Shown: positions 18,337 through 25,387 of the stretch, piece by piece | How the letters are laid out: every line of letters starts with the position of its first letter | How positions within the stretch are numbered: the first letter of the stretch is position 1 | From: Thermosporothrix hazakensis | GTDB lineage: Bacteria; Chloroflexota; Ktedonobacteria; Ktedonobacterales; Ktedonobacteraceae | Assembly: GCF_003253565.1 (NCBI RefSeq) | Contig: NZ_QKUF01000024.1 | Span: 26,761-90,760, forward strand | Direction of reading: 5' to 3' | DNA: 64,000 bases | Translations under genes and position numbers: made by a program | Notes under the pieces: generated by a model | Seen by the model: only the letters and a program-made list of their open reading frames with translations | The model's database searches: none | What the model was told of the DNA's origin: nothing

Positions 18337-18682
18337 CTGCCACCTCTTTCTTGCTCTTTGCTTCTATTTTTTTCATCTGCTCTAACTGTTCCTCGATCAA
18401 TGCATCCAGCTCTTTTTCACGCTCGTATCGTGTCTTAAAGGCAGTCAGGGCGCGGCGCATATAGCGTTCACGCAGCGTACGATAATCTGGCTCGACAATA
18501 TTTCCCAGTTGATAATCAAGCTCAACCTCACGCAGCGCAGCTCGGGCTGCCTCATCTTGCTCCACAACAGGCTCTGGCTCCGAAGAGACAGCCACCTGGG
18601 GCGCAGCCGTCCGCTGAAACAACGGATAGAGCACAAATACCAGGGCCAGAATGCCCAGAACAAGCGCTATTACAATTGCCAT
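18326..18682 (-). CDS. CcmI-like membrane-anchored coiled-coil protein
   Basis: 118 residues. One N-terminal span (VIALVLGILALVFVLYPLF) is followed by a charged helix containing ALREVELDYQLGNIVEPDYRTLRERY. This matches the N-terminal module of CcmI/CycH, which presents apocytochrome to the heme lyase; the TPR part is absent. It starts one base after the ccmH stop and overlaps the next gene by 11 bp. The call rests on motif and position. Confidence 0.7.
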   Translation of the reverse strand: MAIVIALVLGILALVFVLYPLFQRTAAPQVAVSSEPEPVVEQDEAARAALREVELDYQLGNIVEPDYRTLRERYMRRALTAFKTRYEREKELDALIEEQLEQMKKIEAKSKKEVADDE

Positions 18683-18683
18683 A

Positions 18684-19259
18684 CTACTTCGCCTCCATTC
18701 CAGAGGCTTTCCCCTGTTTTTTGCTTTGTGCAGGCGAGCGAAACAGGATATCCTCTTCCGCCAGTTCCTCTTCTAGCAAGGAGCGATACGGTTCCAGCTC
18801 CTCGCTGACCGGCTGTTCATTACCCCCTGTTGTCTCTCGTGCCACCGCCCGCCAATCACGCAGGGTCGCAAACACCAGCGCGAGTCCACCAAGCAGCAAG
18901 GCCAGCGGAACCAGCCATGCAAGCAGCGAGAAGCCCTGCCACTGGGGTGCCCAGACAATGTCACTGCCATAGTGCTCCTGAAAATACGTCAGGACTTCCT
19001 GCTCGGATTTTCCGGCAGCCAGTTGCTCGCGAACGGTTGCCCGCATCTGCCGCGCCAGATCAGTGGTTGATTGCGCGATCGACTCTCCCTGACAAACAGG
19101 ACATTTAATCTGCGATGACACGGCCTGTACACGCTCATCCAGCGTTTGGTTTGAGGCCGCTCGAAACCAGAGAAAGGACCAGACCGCCGCGATCAACACC
19201 AGCCCCCCAGCGGTCAATAGCAACCAGCCACGCCCCTGACGCCGACTCACCTGCTTCAT
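18684..19259 (-). CDS. ccmH: Cytochrome c maturation thiol protein CcmH
   Basis: 191 residues. An N-terminal membrane anchor is followed by the CcmH domain: the redox pair IKCPVCQGESIAQS, then the three-helix region DLARQMRATVREQLAAGKSEQEVLTYFQEHYG. A second span (LLAWLVPLALLLGGLALVF) and a charged tail follow. CcmH reduces the apocytochrome CxxCH thiols together with the heme lyase CcmF. The ATG overlaps the ccmF stop (ATGA). Confidence 0.92.
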   Translation of the reverse strand: MKQVSRRQGRGWLLLTAGGLVLIAAVWSFLWFRAASNQTLDERVQAVSSQIKCPVCQGESIAQSTTDLARQMRATVREQLAAGKSEQEVLTYFQEHYGSDIVWAPQWQGFSLLAWLVPLALLLGGLALVFATLRDWRAVARETTGGNEQPVSEELEPYRSLLEEELAEEDILFRSPAQSKKQGKASGMEAK

Positions 19260-21271
19260 ACAGCCACCTCCGCGCTTTGCTTCTCATCCTTCTCGGGAAC
19301 ACTCATCCGGCGCTGCGAGCGTACACGCGACCCCTGTTGCGCCGCAGGCCACCAGCAGAGCAGCCCACCAAGTAGCATCAAACCACCACCATACCAGATA
19401 AGAGGGACCAACGGATTCATAAAGAGCCGCACACCAACTTTTGTCGGGCCATCCCAGTCATTCAAAAACACATACAGATCATTCAAGCCAAATGTCGTGA
19501 TCTCAATCTTGCTGACCGGCTGGTCCATCTTATGGTAGACCTCGCGTCCGGGATAAATATACTTCAGTAGCTTCCCATCGCGCCAGATCTGGAACTGAGC
19601 CGTCACCACTGTTTTCCCGGTCTCTTCCTGCTGGAGATTGCCCAGAAAGACAAGCTGATAGCCAGCGATCTCGGTTTGTTGACCGACCTTCAGCGTCACA
19701 TCATGCTGTATCTGGAAGAACTGAGAGGCAATCACCCCGATCGCCAGAAAGACCAGCCCCAGATGAACAATATATCCTCCGTAACGCTGCCGATAGCGCT
19801 TGAAGAGCATAAACACTGCGACCGGGTAAGACTCTCCATGCTTGTGACGAACACGCGCACCGCGCCAGAGTTCATAGAGGATCGCAGCCCCGGTAAATGC
19901 ACAGATCGAGAAGGCAATATTTGCCAGCACGTTGGTAATACCACACAGGGGCAGGATGATCGCGCAGAGCGCCGCCAGCACAAGCGGTACACCGATATTA
20001 CGCCAGATCACCGATGTTGAGGTACGACGCCAGGCCAGCAGTGGCCCCACACCCATCGCCAGGATCAGCAAAGCGAACAGCGGCCCGTTCACTCCATTGT
20101 AAAATGGAGGTCCCACAGTCATCATCTGCTTGTTTAGAGCAGAGGAGAGCAGCGGGAACAGCATACCCCAGAGCGTGGCAAAGGTAATGCCAAGCAGCAA
20201 AAAGTTATTGAGCAGAAACACCCCTTCACGCGAGACGATCGAGTCAAATTCCTGATCTGGGCGCAATCTGGGAAGACGGAAAAGAAAGAGTCCGGTTGAA
20301 AAGACAATCACGACAGCCAGAAAGACCAGGAAAAAGCCACCAATATCTGAATACGCAAACGAATGCACCGAACTAATCAGCCCGCTGCGAACCTCAAATG
20401 TACCAAAGATGGTCAGCGCAAAGGAGGCAATAACAAGGAATAAGTTCCAGACCTTCAGCATTCCCCGACGCTCCTGCACCATCGTGGAGTGAAGAAAAGC
20501 CGAAGAGGTCAGCCAGGGTAACAGGGCCGCGTTCTCCACCGGATCCCATCCCCAGTAGCCTCCCCAACCAAGCACGTGATAGGCCCACCAGGCTCCGACC
20601 AGCAAGCCCGCACTCTGAATAGCCCAGGATGCCAGCGTCCAGCGCCGAATAGCCCTCAACCACTCGCTATTGAGATGCCCGGAAATCATCGCGGCAACAG
20701 CAAAGGCGTAAGGCAGGGAGAAGCTCATGAATCCAAGCAACAGCAAGGGAGGATGCAACAACATGCCAGGGTCCAGCAACAGCGGATTCAACCCCACACC
20801 ATCAGCCGGGATGGCAGTCAGCCGTACAAACGGGTTAGAGACCGTCAACAACATCAGGACCAGGAAAAGTTGAATGCCCATCAGTGTTGCGATTACATAG
20901 GGAACCAGCACGGCAGGCGCACGCTTGTAAGTCAGAACGAAGAGAGAGGTAAAAAGACCAAGCGAGAAAGACCAGAACAGTAATGATCCCTCTTGCCCAC
21001 CGTAGAGCGCTGCCCAGACATAATACCAGGGCATACTTCGGCTGGAATGCTCTGTCACATACCGAACACCAAAGTCATGCGTAATAAAAGAGATCACCAG
21101 CGCCGCAGTTGCCAGCACCAGAAACGCTGCTACAACCAGCGCACCATGACGCGCACTACTGGTATACTGTGACCGTTTCTTCCATGCGCCAATCACAGCC
21201 AGAACCAGTGTCAGCACGGCAAAGAGTGCCGCCAGAATCAGCGATATAAAGCCAAGTTCAGAAAAATACAC
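19256..21271 (-). CDS. ccmF: Heme lyase subunit CcmF
   Basis: 671 residues with about 15 membrane helices. It covalently attaches heme to apocytochrome c. The WWD-type heme-binding region WGGYWGWDPVENAALLPWL is present, with GSLLFWSFSLGLF before it and a periplasmic domain near residues 530-610. The conserved RYxxQ-like region near residue 490 (RYRQRYGGYIVHLGLVFLAIG) is typical. It starts at GTG 21271 with GAGGATC upstream. Confidence 0.93.
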   Translation of the reverse strand: MYFSELGFISLILAALFAVLTLVLAVIGAWKKRSQYTSSARHGALVVAAFLVLATAALVISFITHDFGVRYVTEHSSRSMPWYYVWAALYGGQEGSLLFWSFSLGLFTSLFVLTYKRAPAVLVPYVIATLMGIQLFLVLMLLTVSNPFVRLTAIPADGVGLNPLLLDPGMLLHPPLLLLGFMSFSLPYAFAVAAMISGHLNSEWLRAIRRWTLASWAIQSAGLLVGAWWAYHVLGWGGYWGWDPVENAALLPWLTSSAFLHSTMVQERRGMLKVWNLFLVIASFALTIFGTFEVRSGLISSVHSFAYSDIGGFFLVFLAVVIVFSTGLFLFRLPRLRPDQEFDSIVSREGVFLLNNFLLLGITFATLWGMLFPLLSSALNKQMMTVGPPFYNGVNGPLFALLILAMGVGPLLAWRRTSTSVIWRNIGVPLVLAALCAIILPLCGITNVLANIAFSICAFTGAAILYELWRGARVRHKHGESYPVAVFMLFKRYRQRYGGYIVHLGLVFLAIGVIASQFFQIQHDVTLKVGQQTEIAGYQLVFLGNLQQEETGKTVVTAQFQIWRDGKLLKYIYPGREVYHKMDQPVSKIEITTFGLNDLYVFLNDWDGPTKVGVRLFMNPLVPLIWYGGGLMLLGGLLCWWPAAQQGSRVRSQRRMSVPEKDEKQSAEVAV

Positions 21272-21309
21272 AGCGATCCTCGAAGAAGAAGTGCTACTTC
21301 ACTACAGGG

Positions 21310-21756
21310 CTACGGCGTTGGAGTGCCAGTTTGAAATTTTGATGGGCATTTTGCCAGCAAGGTCTGTGCCTGAAAAGGGTCGCTTCCGGTATAATGTCCC
21401 TCAACAACGACCTGTACTCCGTCCTTAAAGATATCGGGGACAACACCGCTATACACAACCTGCAACGTCTGTCCGCCCTCAACGATAGTAAATCGAAGCG
21501 TGTTCGTCTTTTCATCTTTAACAATCGATCCTGCCTGTACATTACCGGAAACACGCACGGAACGTGTGTTGCAGCTTGTACACTGTCGGAGTTCCTTGAC
21601 GGTTAAATAATAGGCAGCACTCGCCTGAGTATTGGCATACACAAGATAAATGACCGCTCCAAGAATGGCAAGACCCACAATAAGGAGCCCAACCGGAAAG
21701 CGTCTGGAGCGCCGAGGGATCGACTTTGTTTCTTCAATCGCGATAGCAGACGGCAC
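21310..21756 (-). CDS. ccmE: Heme chaperone CcmE, CxxxF variant
   Basis: 148 residues from GTG 21756, chosen for GGAGGT 7 nt upstream. A TTG at 21783 would overlap the previous gene. One membrane anchor (VGLLIVGLAILGAVIYLVY) precedes an OB-fold (VRVSGNVQAGSIVKDE; VVYSGVVPDIFKDGVQVVVEG). CcmE binds heme covalently through His in HxxxY or, in some bacteria and archaea, Cys in CxxxY. Here the motif is AKCPSKF: Cys137 with Phe141 in place of Tyr. An unusual CTSC pair (residues 59-62) precedes the first OB strand. Confidence 0.88.
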   Translation of the reverse strand: MPSAIAIEETKSIPRRSRRFPVGLLIVGLAILGAVIYLVYANTQASAAYYLTVKELRQCTSCNTRSVRVSGNVQAGSIVKDEKTNTLRFTIVEGGQTLQVVYSGVVPDIFKDGVQVVVEGHYTGSDPFQAQTLLAKCPSKFQTGTPTP

Positions 21757-21769
21757 GTTGTAACCTCCA

Positions 21770-22228
21770 TCAGCGGGGTGCAATCGTTGCGATATAGAGA
21801 ATATTCAACAACGCCCCCAGTATAAATACACCTATTCCAAGAGCGAGCATCAACTGCGGAGCCCTCTTCGAGAGGCGACTTGTTTGTTTTGCCAGTCGAC
21901 GAACCTGGCTCTGACCCAGATAGATCACCAGAAGCAGCATCGCGGCAACCAGAACCAGCTTCAGACCCAGAACCAGGAAATAAGGCCAGCCAAGCGCTGT
22001 CATCGTCAGACGATCAAAAATCAGATACGCGCCACTGAGCAGCAGGACACCCGCACATATCTGTGTCATCTTGTGAAAGAGGGACGCGATCTGTGCAGCC
22101 ACCCCTGGAGCGGGCCCACCGTTGCGCAACGCAGGCATAATCACGAACTGATACATCACGCAGCCCCCGACCCAGAGGGCAGCGGAGAGTACATGTGCGA
22201 CACGCATACAAAGCTCAAGAGCCAGCAC
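21770..22228 (-). CDS. CopD-like four-helix membrane protein
   Basis: 152 residues from GTG 22228 (GAGGTG 5 nt upstream); a TTG at 22240 is also in frame. Four membrane helices. The first has RVAHVLSAALWVGGCVMYQFV, like the HxxxAxxWxGG motif of the CopD/DUF2269 group of heme- or copper-linked membrane proteins. A second His is in ASLFHKMTQI. Its position second in the ccm operon suggests a part in heme or copper handling, which is inference. Confidence 0.65.
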   Translation of the reverse strand: MLALELCMRVAHVLSAALWVGGCVMYQFVIMPALRNGGPAPGVAAQIASLFHKMTQICAGVLLLSGAYLIFDRLTMTALGWPYFLVLGLKLVLVAAMLLLVIYLGQSQVRRLAKQTSRLSKRAPQLMLALGIGVFILGALLNILYIATIAPR

Positions 22229-22246
22229 AGAACACCTCAACCCTCA

Positions 22247-22903
22247 TCACAGGCCGAATTTCTTCAGCGCAATATCAAGCGTCTCTTCTGTGAATGGGCC
22301 ATATCGTGCCAGCACTTTGCCGTCGGCAGAGATAAAGAAGGTCTCGGGATAGCCCCGAATGCCGTAATCCTGCCCGACATTGCCATTGAGCGTATCCTGC
22401 ACATTCTGATATGAAATACCGTATTTTTTGATAAACGCATGCGCTGCACTGGAATCTTCATACACATCAATGCCAAGCAAAACCACACCTTTTTGCTGCA
22501 ACCGTTCCTGCCAGGCTTTTTGCAGGGCAGGCGCTTCCTGCTGACAGGGAGCACACCAGGAGCCCCAGAAATTCAAGATAACCATTTTACCCTTCAAATC
22601 GGACAGGCGTAGCTGCTTACCGTCAGCGAGAGATTGAAGGGTAAAATCAGGGGCAGCTTTGCCGATCAGCGGGCTGGGTATTGTCCCCTGTCCATCAGCA
22701 GCAGGCGATTTGGTCGCTGGAGTAAAAAGCTGTGTCGCCAGCAAAATGATCAACCCGATATTCACGGCAGTCACAATAGAGAAGACCAGAATATTGCGCT
22801 TGCGTGAACGCTGTTGCAATGCAGCAGGCTTATTGATAGGCTCCGCGGTATTCTCTTGCTGTAATTCGTCCCGAGTCGTTACGTGTTTTTCTCGTATTTC
22901 CAT
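22247..22903 (-). CDS. TlpA/ResA/CcmG-type thiol-disulfide oxidoreductase
   Basis: 218 residues. An N-terminal membrane anchor (NILVFSIVTAVNIGLIILLATQLF) precedes an extracytoplasmic thioredoxin fold. The active site is GSWCAPCQQEAPAL, with a late cis-Pro in RGYPETFFI. ResA/CcmG proteins keep apocytochrome thiols reduced for heme attachment. It is the first gene of the ccm operon. Its promoter probably lies at 23118-23181, leaving a leader of about 200 nt. Confidence 0.9.
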   Translation of the reverse strand: MEIREKHVTTRDELQQENTAEPINKPAALQQRSRKRNILVFSIVTAVNIGLIILLATQLFTPATKSPAADGQGTIPSPLIGKAAPDFTLQSLADGKQLRLSDLKGKMVILNFWGSWCAPCQQEAPALQKAWQERLQQKGVVLLGIDVYEDSSAAHAFIKKYGISYQNVQDTLNGNVGQDYGIRGYPETFFISADGKVLARYGPFTEETLDIALKKFGL

Positions 22904-23117
22904 GCTTTTGACGATACCTCTAGACTCCTCACATCAGAAGCCCGAAACTCCCTTGCGGCTTTCTTGCTATATCAACGGGCAGCCGCGATAGCGCCTGAAA
23001 AACAGGTTCTCCTTTTGCCTCATGCTAACGAAAAAGGCTCCTTCTTTCTCAATCGGCACATGCACAGTCAGCCAGAAGGCAAAGAAAAGCCTTTTCTTCA
23101 AAGAAGAACTCAGTGTG

Positions 23118-23181
23118 ATTATGGTGCTTTTGCCTGATAGGCAACTTGCAACAGGGGAAGCTGACCTTACAAAAACCTGAA
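23118..23181 (-). promoter_or_regulatory. Predicted regulated promoter of the ccm operon (box S1)
   Basis: On the minus strand: TTCAGGT-TTTT-GTAAGGT (23181 to 23164), 12 nt, TTGCAAG, 4 nt, CTATCAGG, then CATAAT (23123-23118) as a -10-like element. The same parts at the same spacing occur at 33489-33552 and, with small changes, at 32238-32301. The two heptamer pairs each repeat at 11 bp, as in OmpR/PhoB-type sites. The rest of the 22904-23364 gap holds no gene I can support. Confidence 0.75.
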
Positions 23182-23364
23182 TAAAACAGTCAGACGAGGA
23201 GAGAGCCTAAGAGGGAAAGAAAGACCTCCTGCCCGGCCACGTGTTGGCTGTCAGGAAGTCTTCCTCGGAGAGATACAGGTTGCCTCAGAGAGCTGCGCAA
23301 CCCGCGCTGGTGTGCCGCTGTACTTGTGTCTCCAGGGCATATTCTACAATTCATCCTATAACGC

Positions 23365-23682
23365 TTAGCGCTTCTTGCCATGTGCCTTCGCTTCAGCAGT
23401 TGCTCGGCTCACAAACTTGCAGAAGCGGCTTTCCTGTCCGCCAGAAGTGGTATCCTGATAGAGGAAGGCAAGTTGATTCTCATCAAACTTCTGGAAGAAC
23501 TCATCCCAGCTAATTGGCTCAAGCTTCTCGTCACCTGTACCATATCCCGGAAAATCAATACGCAGCACGCCAGCCTGCCCGCCTGAGGTCGTCCCTTTTA
23601 CCGTTGCGGGCTGGCCACCGCGGGCCTCAACCCACTTCTTAATTTCTGCATGATCTGTTGTGGTTCTGGATTCAGAAGACAT
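23365..23682 (-). CDS. Small conserved protein of unknown function
   Basis: 105 residues, soluble. It has two similar TTSGGQ turns and the segments GVLRIDFPGYG and WDEFFQKFDENQLAFLYQD. Short proteins with this pattern are widespread in soil bacteria and often carry unreliable names; I do not assign a function. AGGAGG lies 5 nt before the ATG. It starts 21 bp after the DJ-1/PfpI stop and is probably in one transcript with it. Confidence 0.75.
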   Translation of the reverse strand: MSSESRTTTDHAEIKKWVEARGGQPATVKGTTSGGQAGVLRIDFPGYGTGDEKLEPISWDEFFQKFDENQLAFLYQDTTSGGQESRFCKFVSRATAEAKAHGKKR

Positions 23683-23703
23683 ATCTACCTCCTGGGGCTG
23701 TAC

Positions 23704-24291
23704 TTACATCGAGATCACATTCTGGGTTTTCTGTGTTGCCTGTTCCCTCGACTCACAGAACAGCGTCACCATTGCGGAATTGAAGGCCGGTAAATCTTTC
23801 GGACTGCGACTTGTCACCCAGTTCTTATCGCGTACCATCTCCTTATCAACCCAGTTGCCACCAGCGTTCCTGATATCATCCTGAATGGTGTAGTAGCTGG
23901 TAAGTGTGCGTCCCTTGACACAGCCCGCCGAAACCAGGAGCCAGGGTGCATGACAAATCGCTGCGATCGGGCGTCCCGACTGATCAATCTTCCTCACAAA
24001 TTCCTGTGCTTTCGGATTTACGCGCAAGGAGTCGGCGTTAAGAGCGCCACCGGGGAGCATTACCGCATCAAAATCGTCTGGATTGGCATTGTCCAGCAGG
24101 AGATCAACCGGGAAACGATCTGCCTTTTCATCATGATTCATTCCGGTGACCTGCCCGGCTTGTGGCGAAACCACAACCACCGAGGCCCCGGCCTGCTTTA
24201 ATGCTTTGATTGGCTCTGTAAACTCCGCCTGCTCAAAATCGTCAGCTACAAGCACTGCAACACGCATACCATCAATTTTATGGTGAGTCAT
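23704..24291 (-). CDS. DJ-1/PfpI-family protein (type 1 amidotransferase-like)
   Basis: 195 residues. The fold is clear: RVAVLVADDFEQAEFTEPIKAL with the conserved Glu, DAVMLPGGALNADSLR, and the nucleophile elbow AICHAPWLLVSAG with its Cys-His. A TSYYTIQDDIRNAGGNWVD segment places it in the PfpI/YhbO subgroup, variously described as glyoxalase/deglycase or stress proteins. GGGAGG lies 8 nt upstream of the ATG. Confidence 0.88.
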   Translation of the reverse strand: MTHHKIDGMRVAVLVADDFEQAEFTEPIKALKQAGASVVVVSPQAGQVTGMNHDEKADRFPVDLLLDNANPDDFDAVMLPGGALNADSLRVNPKAQEFVRKIDQSGRPIAAICHAPWLLVSAGCVKGRTLTSYYTIQDDIRNAGGNWVDKEMVRDKNWVTSRSPKDLPAFNSAMVTLFCESREQATQKTQNVISM

Positions 24292-24385
24292 AAAAGAAAC
24301 CTCCCTTCTGGCACTCTGGAAGAGTTTCGAGAATGATCTTGCTCTTACTATTCATCCTCGAAATGACACGAAGGGAGGGAGATAA

Positions 24386-24403
24386 AGGTTACAGCAACCC
24401 GAA
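24386..24403 (-). promoter_or_regulatory. Weak copy of the TTCAGGT-N4-GTAAGGT box
   Basis: On the minus strand TTCGGGT-TGCT-GTAACCT, matching 11 of 14 fixed positions with the same 4-bp gap. It lies about 95 bp upstream of the DJ-1/PfpI gene and points at it. The downstream parts of the full promoters are not visible, so this may be chance. Confidence 0.3.
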
Positions 24404-24492
24404 CGGGAGAATGAAACAGCGGCTTGCCGACCTCTCGCAGCCAGCAAACCAGAGGAGATGATCTGTCTTGATGCTTTCTTGCTACCCGAGCG

Positions 24493-25140
24493 TCATAGCG
24501 CCTCTGCAATGCGGGGCGCGGGCTTTACATCCAGGAGCCAGAGCAGGAGCGCCGCCAGCACGATCAGCACGCCGATCAACGCGACCAGATACTGCGCCAG
24601 CATACCTACAACGACCAGAAACAGGCCCGCAGCGGTCACCACCGGCCAGATGCTCGGTGTAGAATGTGTTGGATAGGCAGCCAGGAGCAGTTCTTCGGCA
24701 CGCTCTTCCGTTTCCGGGCTGCGGGCGGCCTGTGACAGCAACAACTGCCCGATCGCCTCATGCAGGACACGCGCATCAAATGGCTTAGGGAGGTAAATGG
24801 GCTGTATCTCGGCCGCACCGGCAGCGGGAAGCGCAGGCACCGAGATAGGAGCCTGTTGCACAATCGAATCATCCCAGGAAAGGACCACAAGGGGTAAATC
24901 TGCAAAGCGGGGATGACTGTAAATAGATTCCAGCGCCGAACTATCGGTCCGAATTCCACCGTCAACATCAAGAATCAGCAGATCAACGGTCCGGGCAACT
25001 GCCAGGGAAACAGCAGCGGGAGAAGAGACAGTGATAACATGATAGCCCTGATGCTGCAATCCAAGCGCGATCAGTCTGCCCATCGCGACATCAGGTTCAA
25101 TCAAGAGGACGTTGGGTTTTTCCCCCTGTGTCTGACTCAT
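24493..25140 (-). CDS. Receiver domain fused to two membrane helices
   Basis: 215 residues. Residues 9 to about 140 form a receiver-like domain: VLLIEPDVAMGRL, phosphoacceptor-type Asp in LLILDVDGG, a Lys in IYLPKPFDA. The second acidic residue of the usual pair is Pro (IEPD). Two membrane spans follow (PVVTAAGLFLVVVGMLAQYLV and ALIGVLIVLAALLLWLL), with no output domain. A receiver tethered to the membrane is unusual. GGAGGAG lies 7 nt before the ATG. It lies downstream of the kinase-regulator gene on the same strand and has a copy of the respiratory box in front. Confidence 0.75.
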   Translation of the reverse strand: MSQTQGEKPNVLLIEPDVAMGRLIALGLQHQGYHVITVSSPAAVSLAVARTVDLLILDVDGGIRTDSSALESIYSHPRFADLPLVVLSWDDSIVQQAPISVPALPAAGAAEIQPIYLPKPFDARVLHEAIGQLLLSQAARSPETEERAEELLLAAYPTHSTPSIWPVVTAAGLFLVVVGMLAQYLVALIGVLIVLAALLLWLLDVKPAPRIAEAL

Positions 25141-25244
25141 GGAAGCTCCTCCAGGTAGCGAGTAAAATCAAGACGACCAAGCGTACTACCACTATAGAGG
25201 ATAGCCAAACCACATAGACATCAACTTAACAAAATAGGGTAAAC

Positions 25245-25262
25245 ACCTTACAGGAACCTGAA
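25245..25262 (-). promoter_or_regulatory. TTCAGGT-N4-GTAAGGT box (S2)
   Basis: On the minus strand TTCAGGT-TCCT-GTAAGGT, an exact copy of the box found before the ccm, cox and ctaB genes. It lies about 105 bp upstream of the receiver-membrane gene. The second heptamer pair is poorly conserved here (TTGTTAA at the expected place). A TATAGT lies at 25191-25196 and TATCCT at 25198-25203. Confidence 0.65.
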
Positions 25263-25276
25263 TAAAAACGCCTGCA

Positions 25277-25298
25277 ATATCAGGTGTTTACCTGATAT
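25277..25298. promoter_or_regulatory. Perfect 9-bp inverted repeat next to box S2
   Basis: ATATCAGGT-GTTT-ACCTGATAT. It carries the TCAGGT core of the respiratory heptamer on both strands. Its centre GGTGTTTACC also occurs inverted at 25238-25247, overlapping box S2. No T-run follows on either strand, so it reads as an operator more than a terminator. Confidence 0.5.
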
Positions 25299-25387
25299 AA
25301 CAGTCTGGCACCACAAGCCGGTACTCTTCAGCAGCACCAGTTGAGGGCCAAAAACAGAGCAATTTCAACTATCGCCAAGCAGAACGC

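Noticed and set aside
22904..23364. Possible extra small gene upstream of the ccm operon
   Set aside because: Short frames here lack ribosome sites and protein-like composition; the region is better explained as a promoter and leader.
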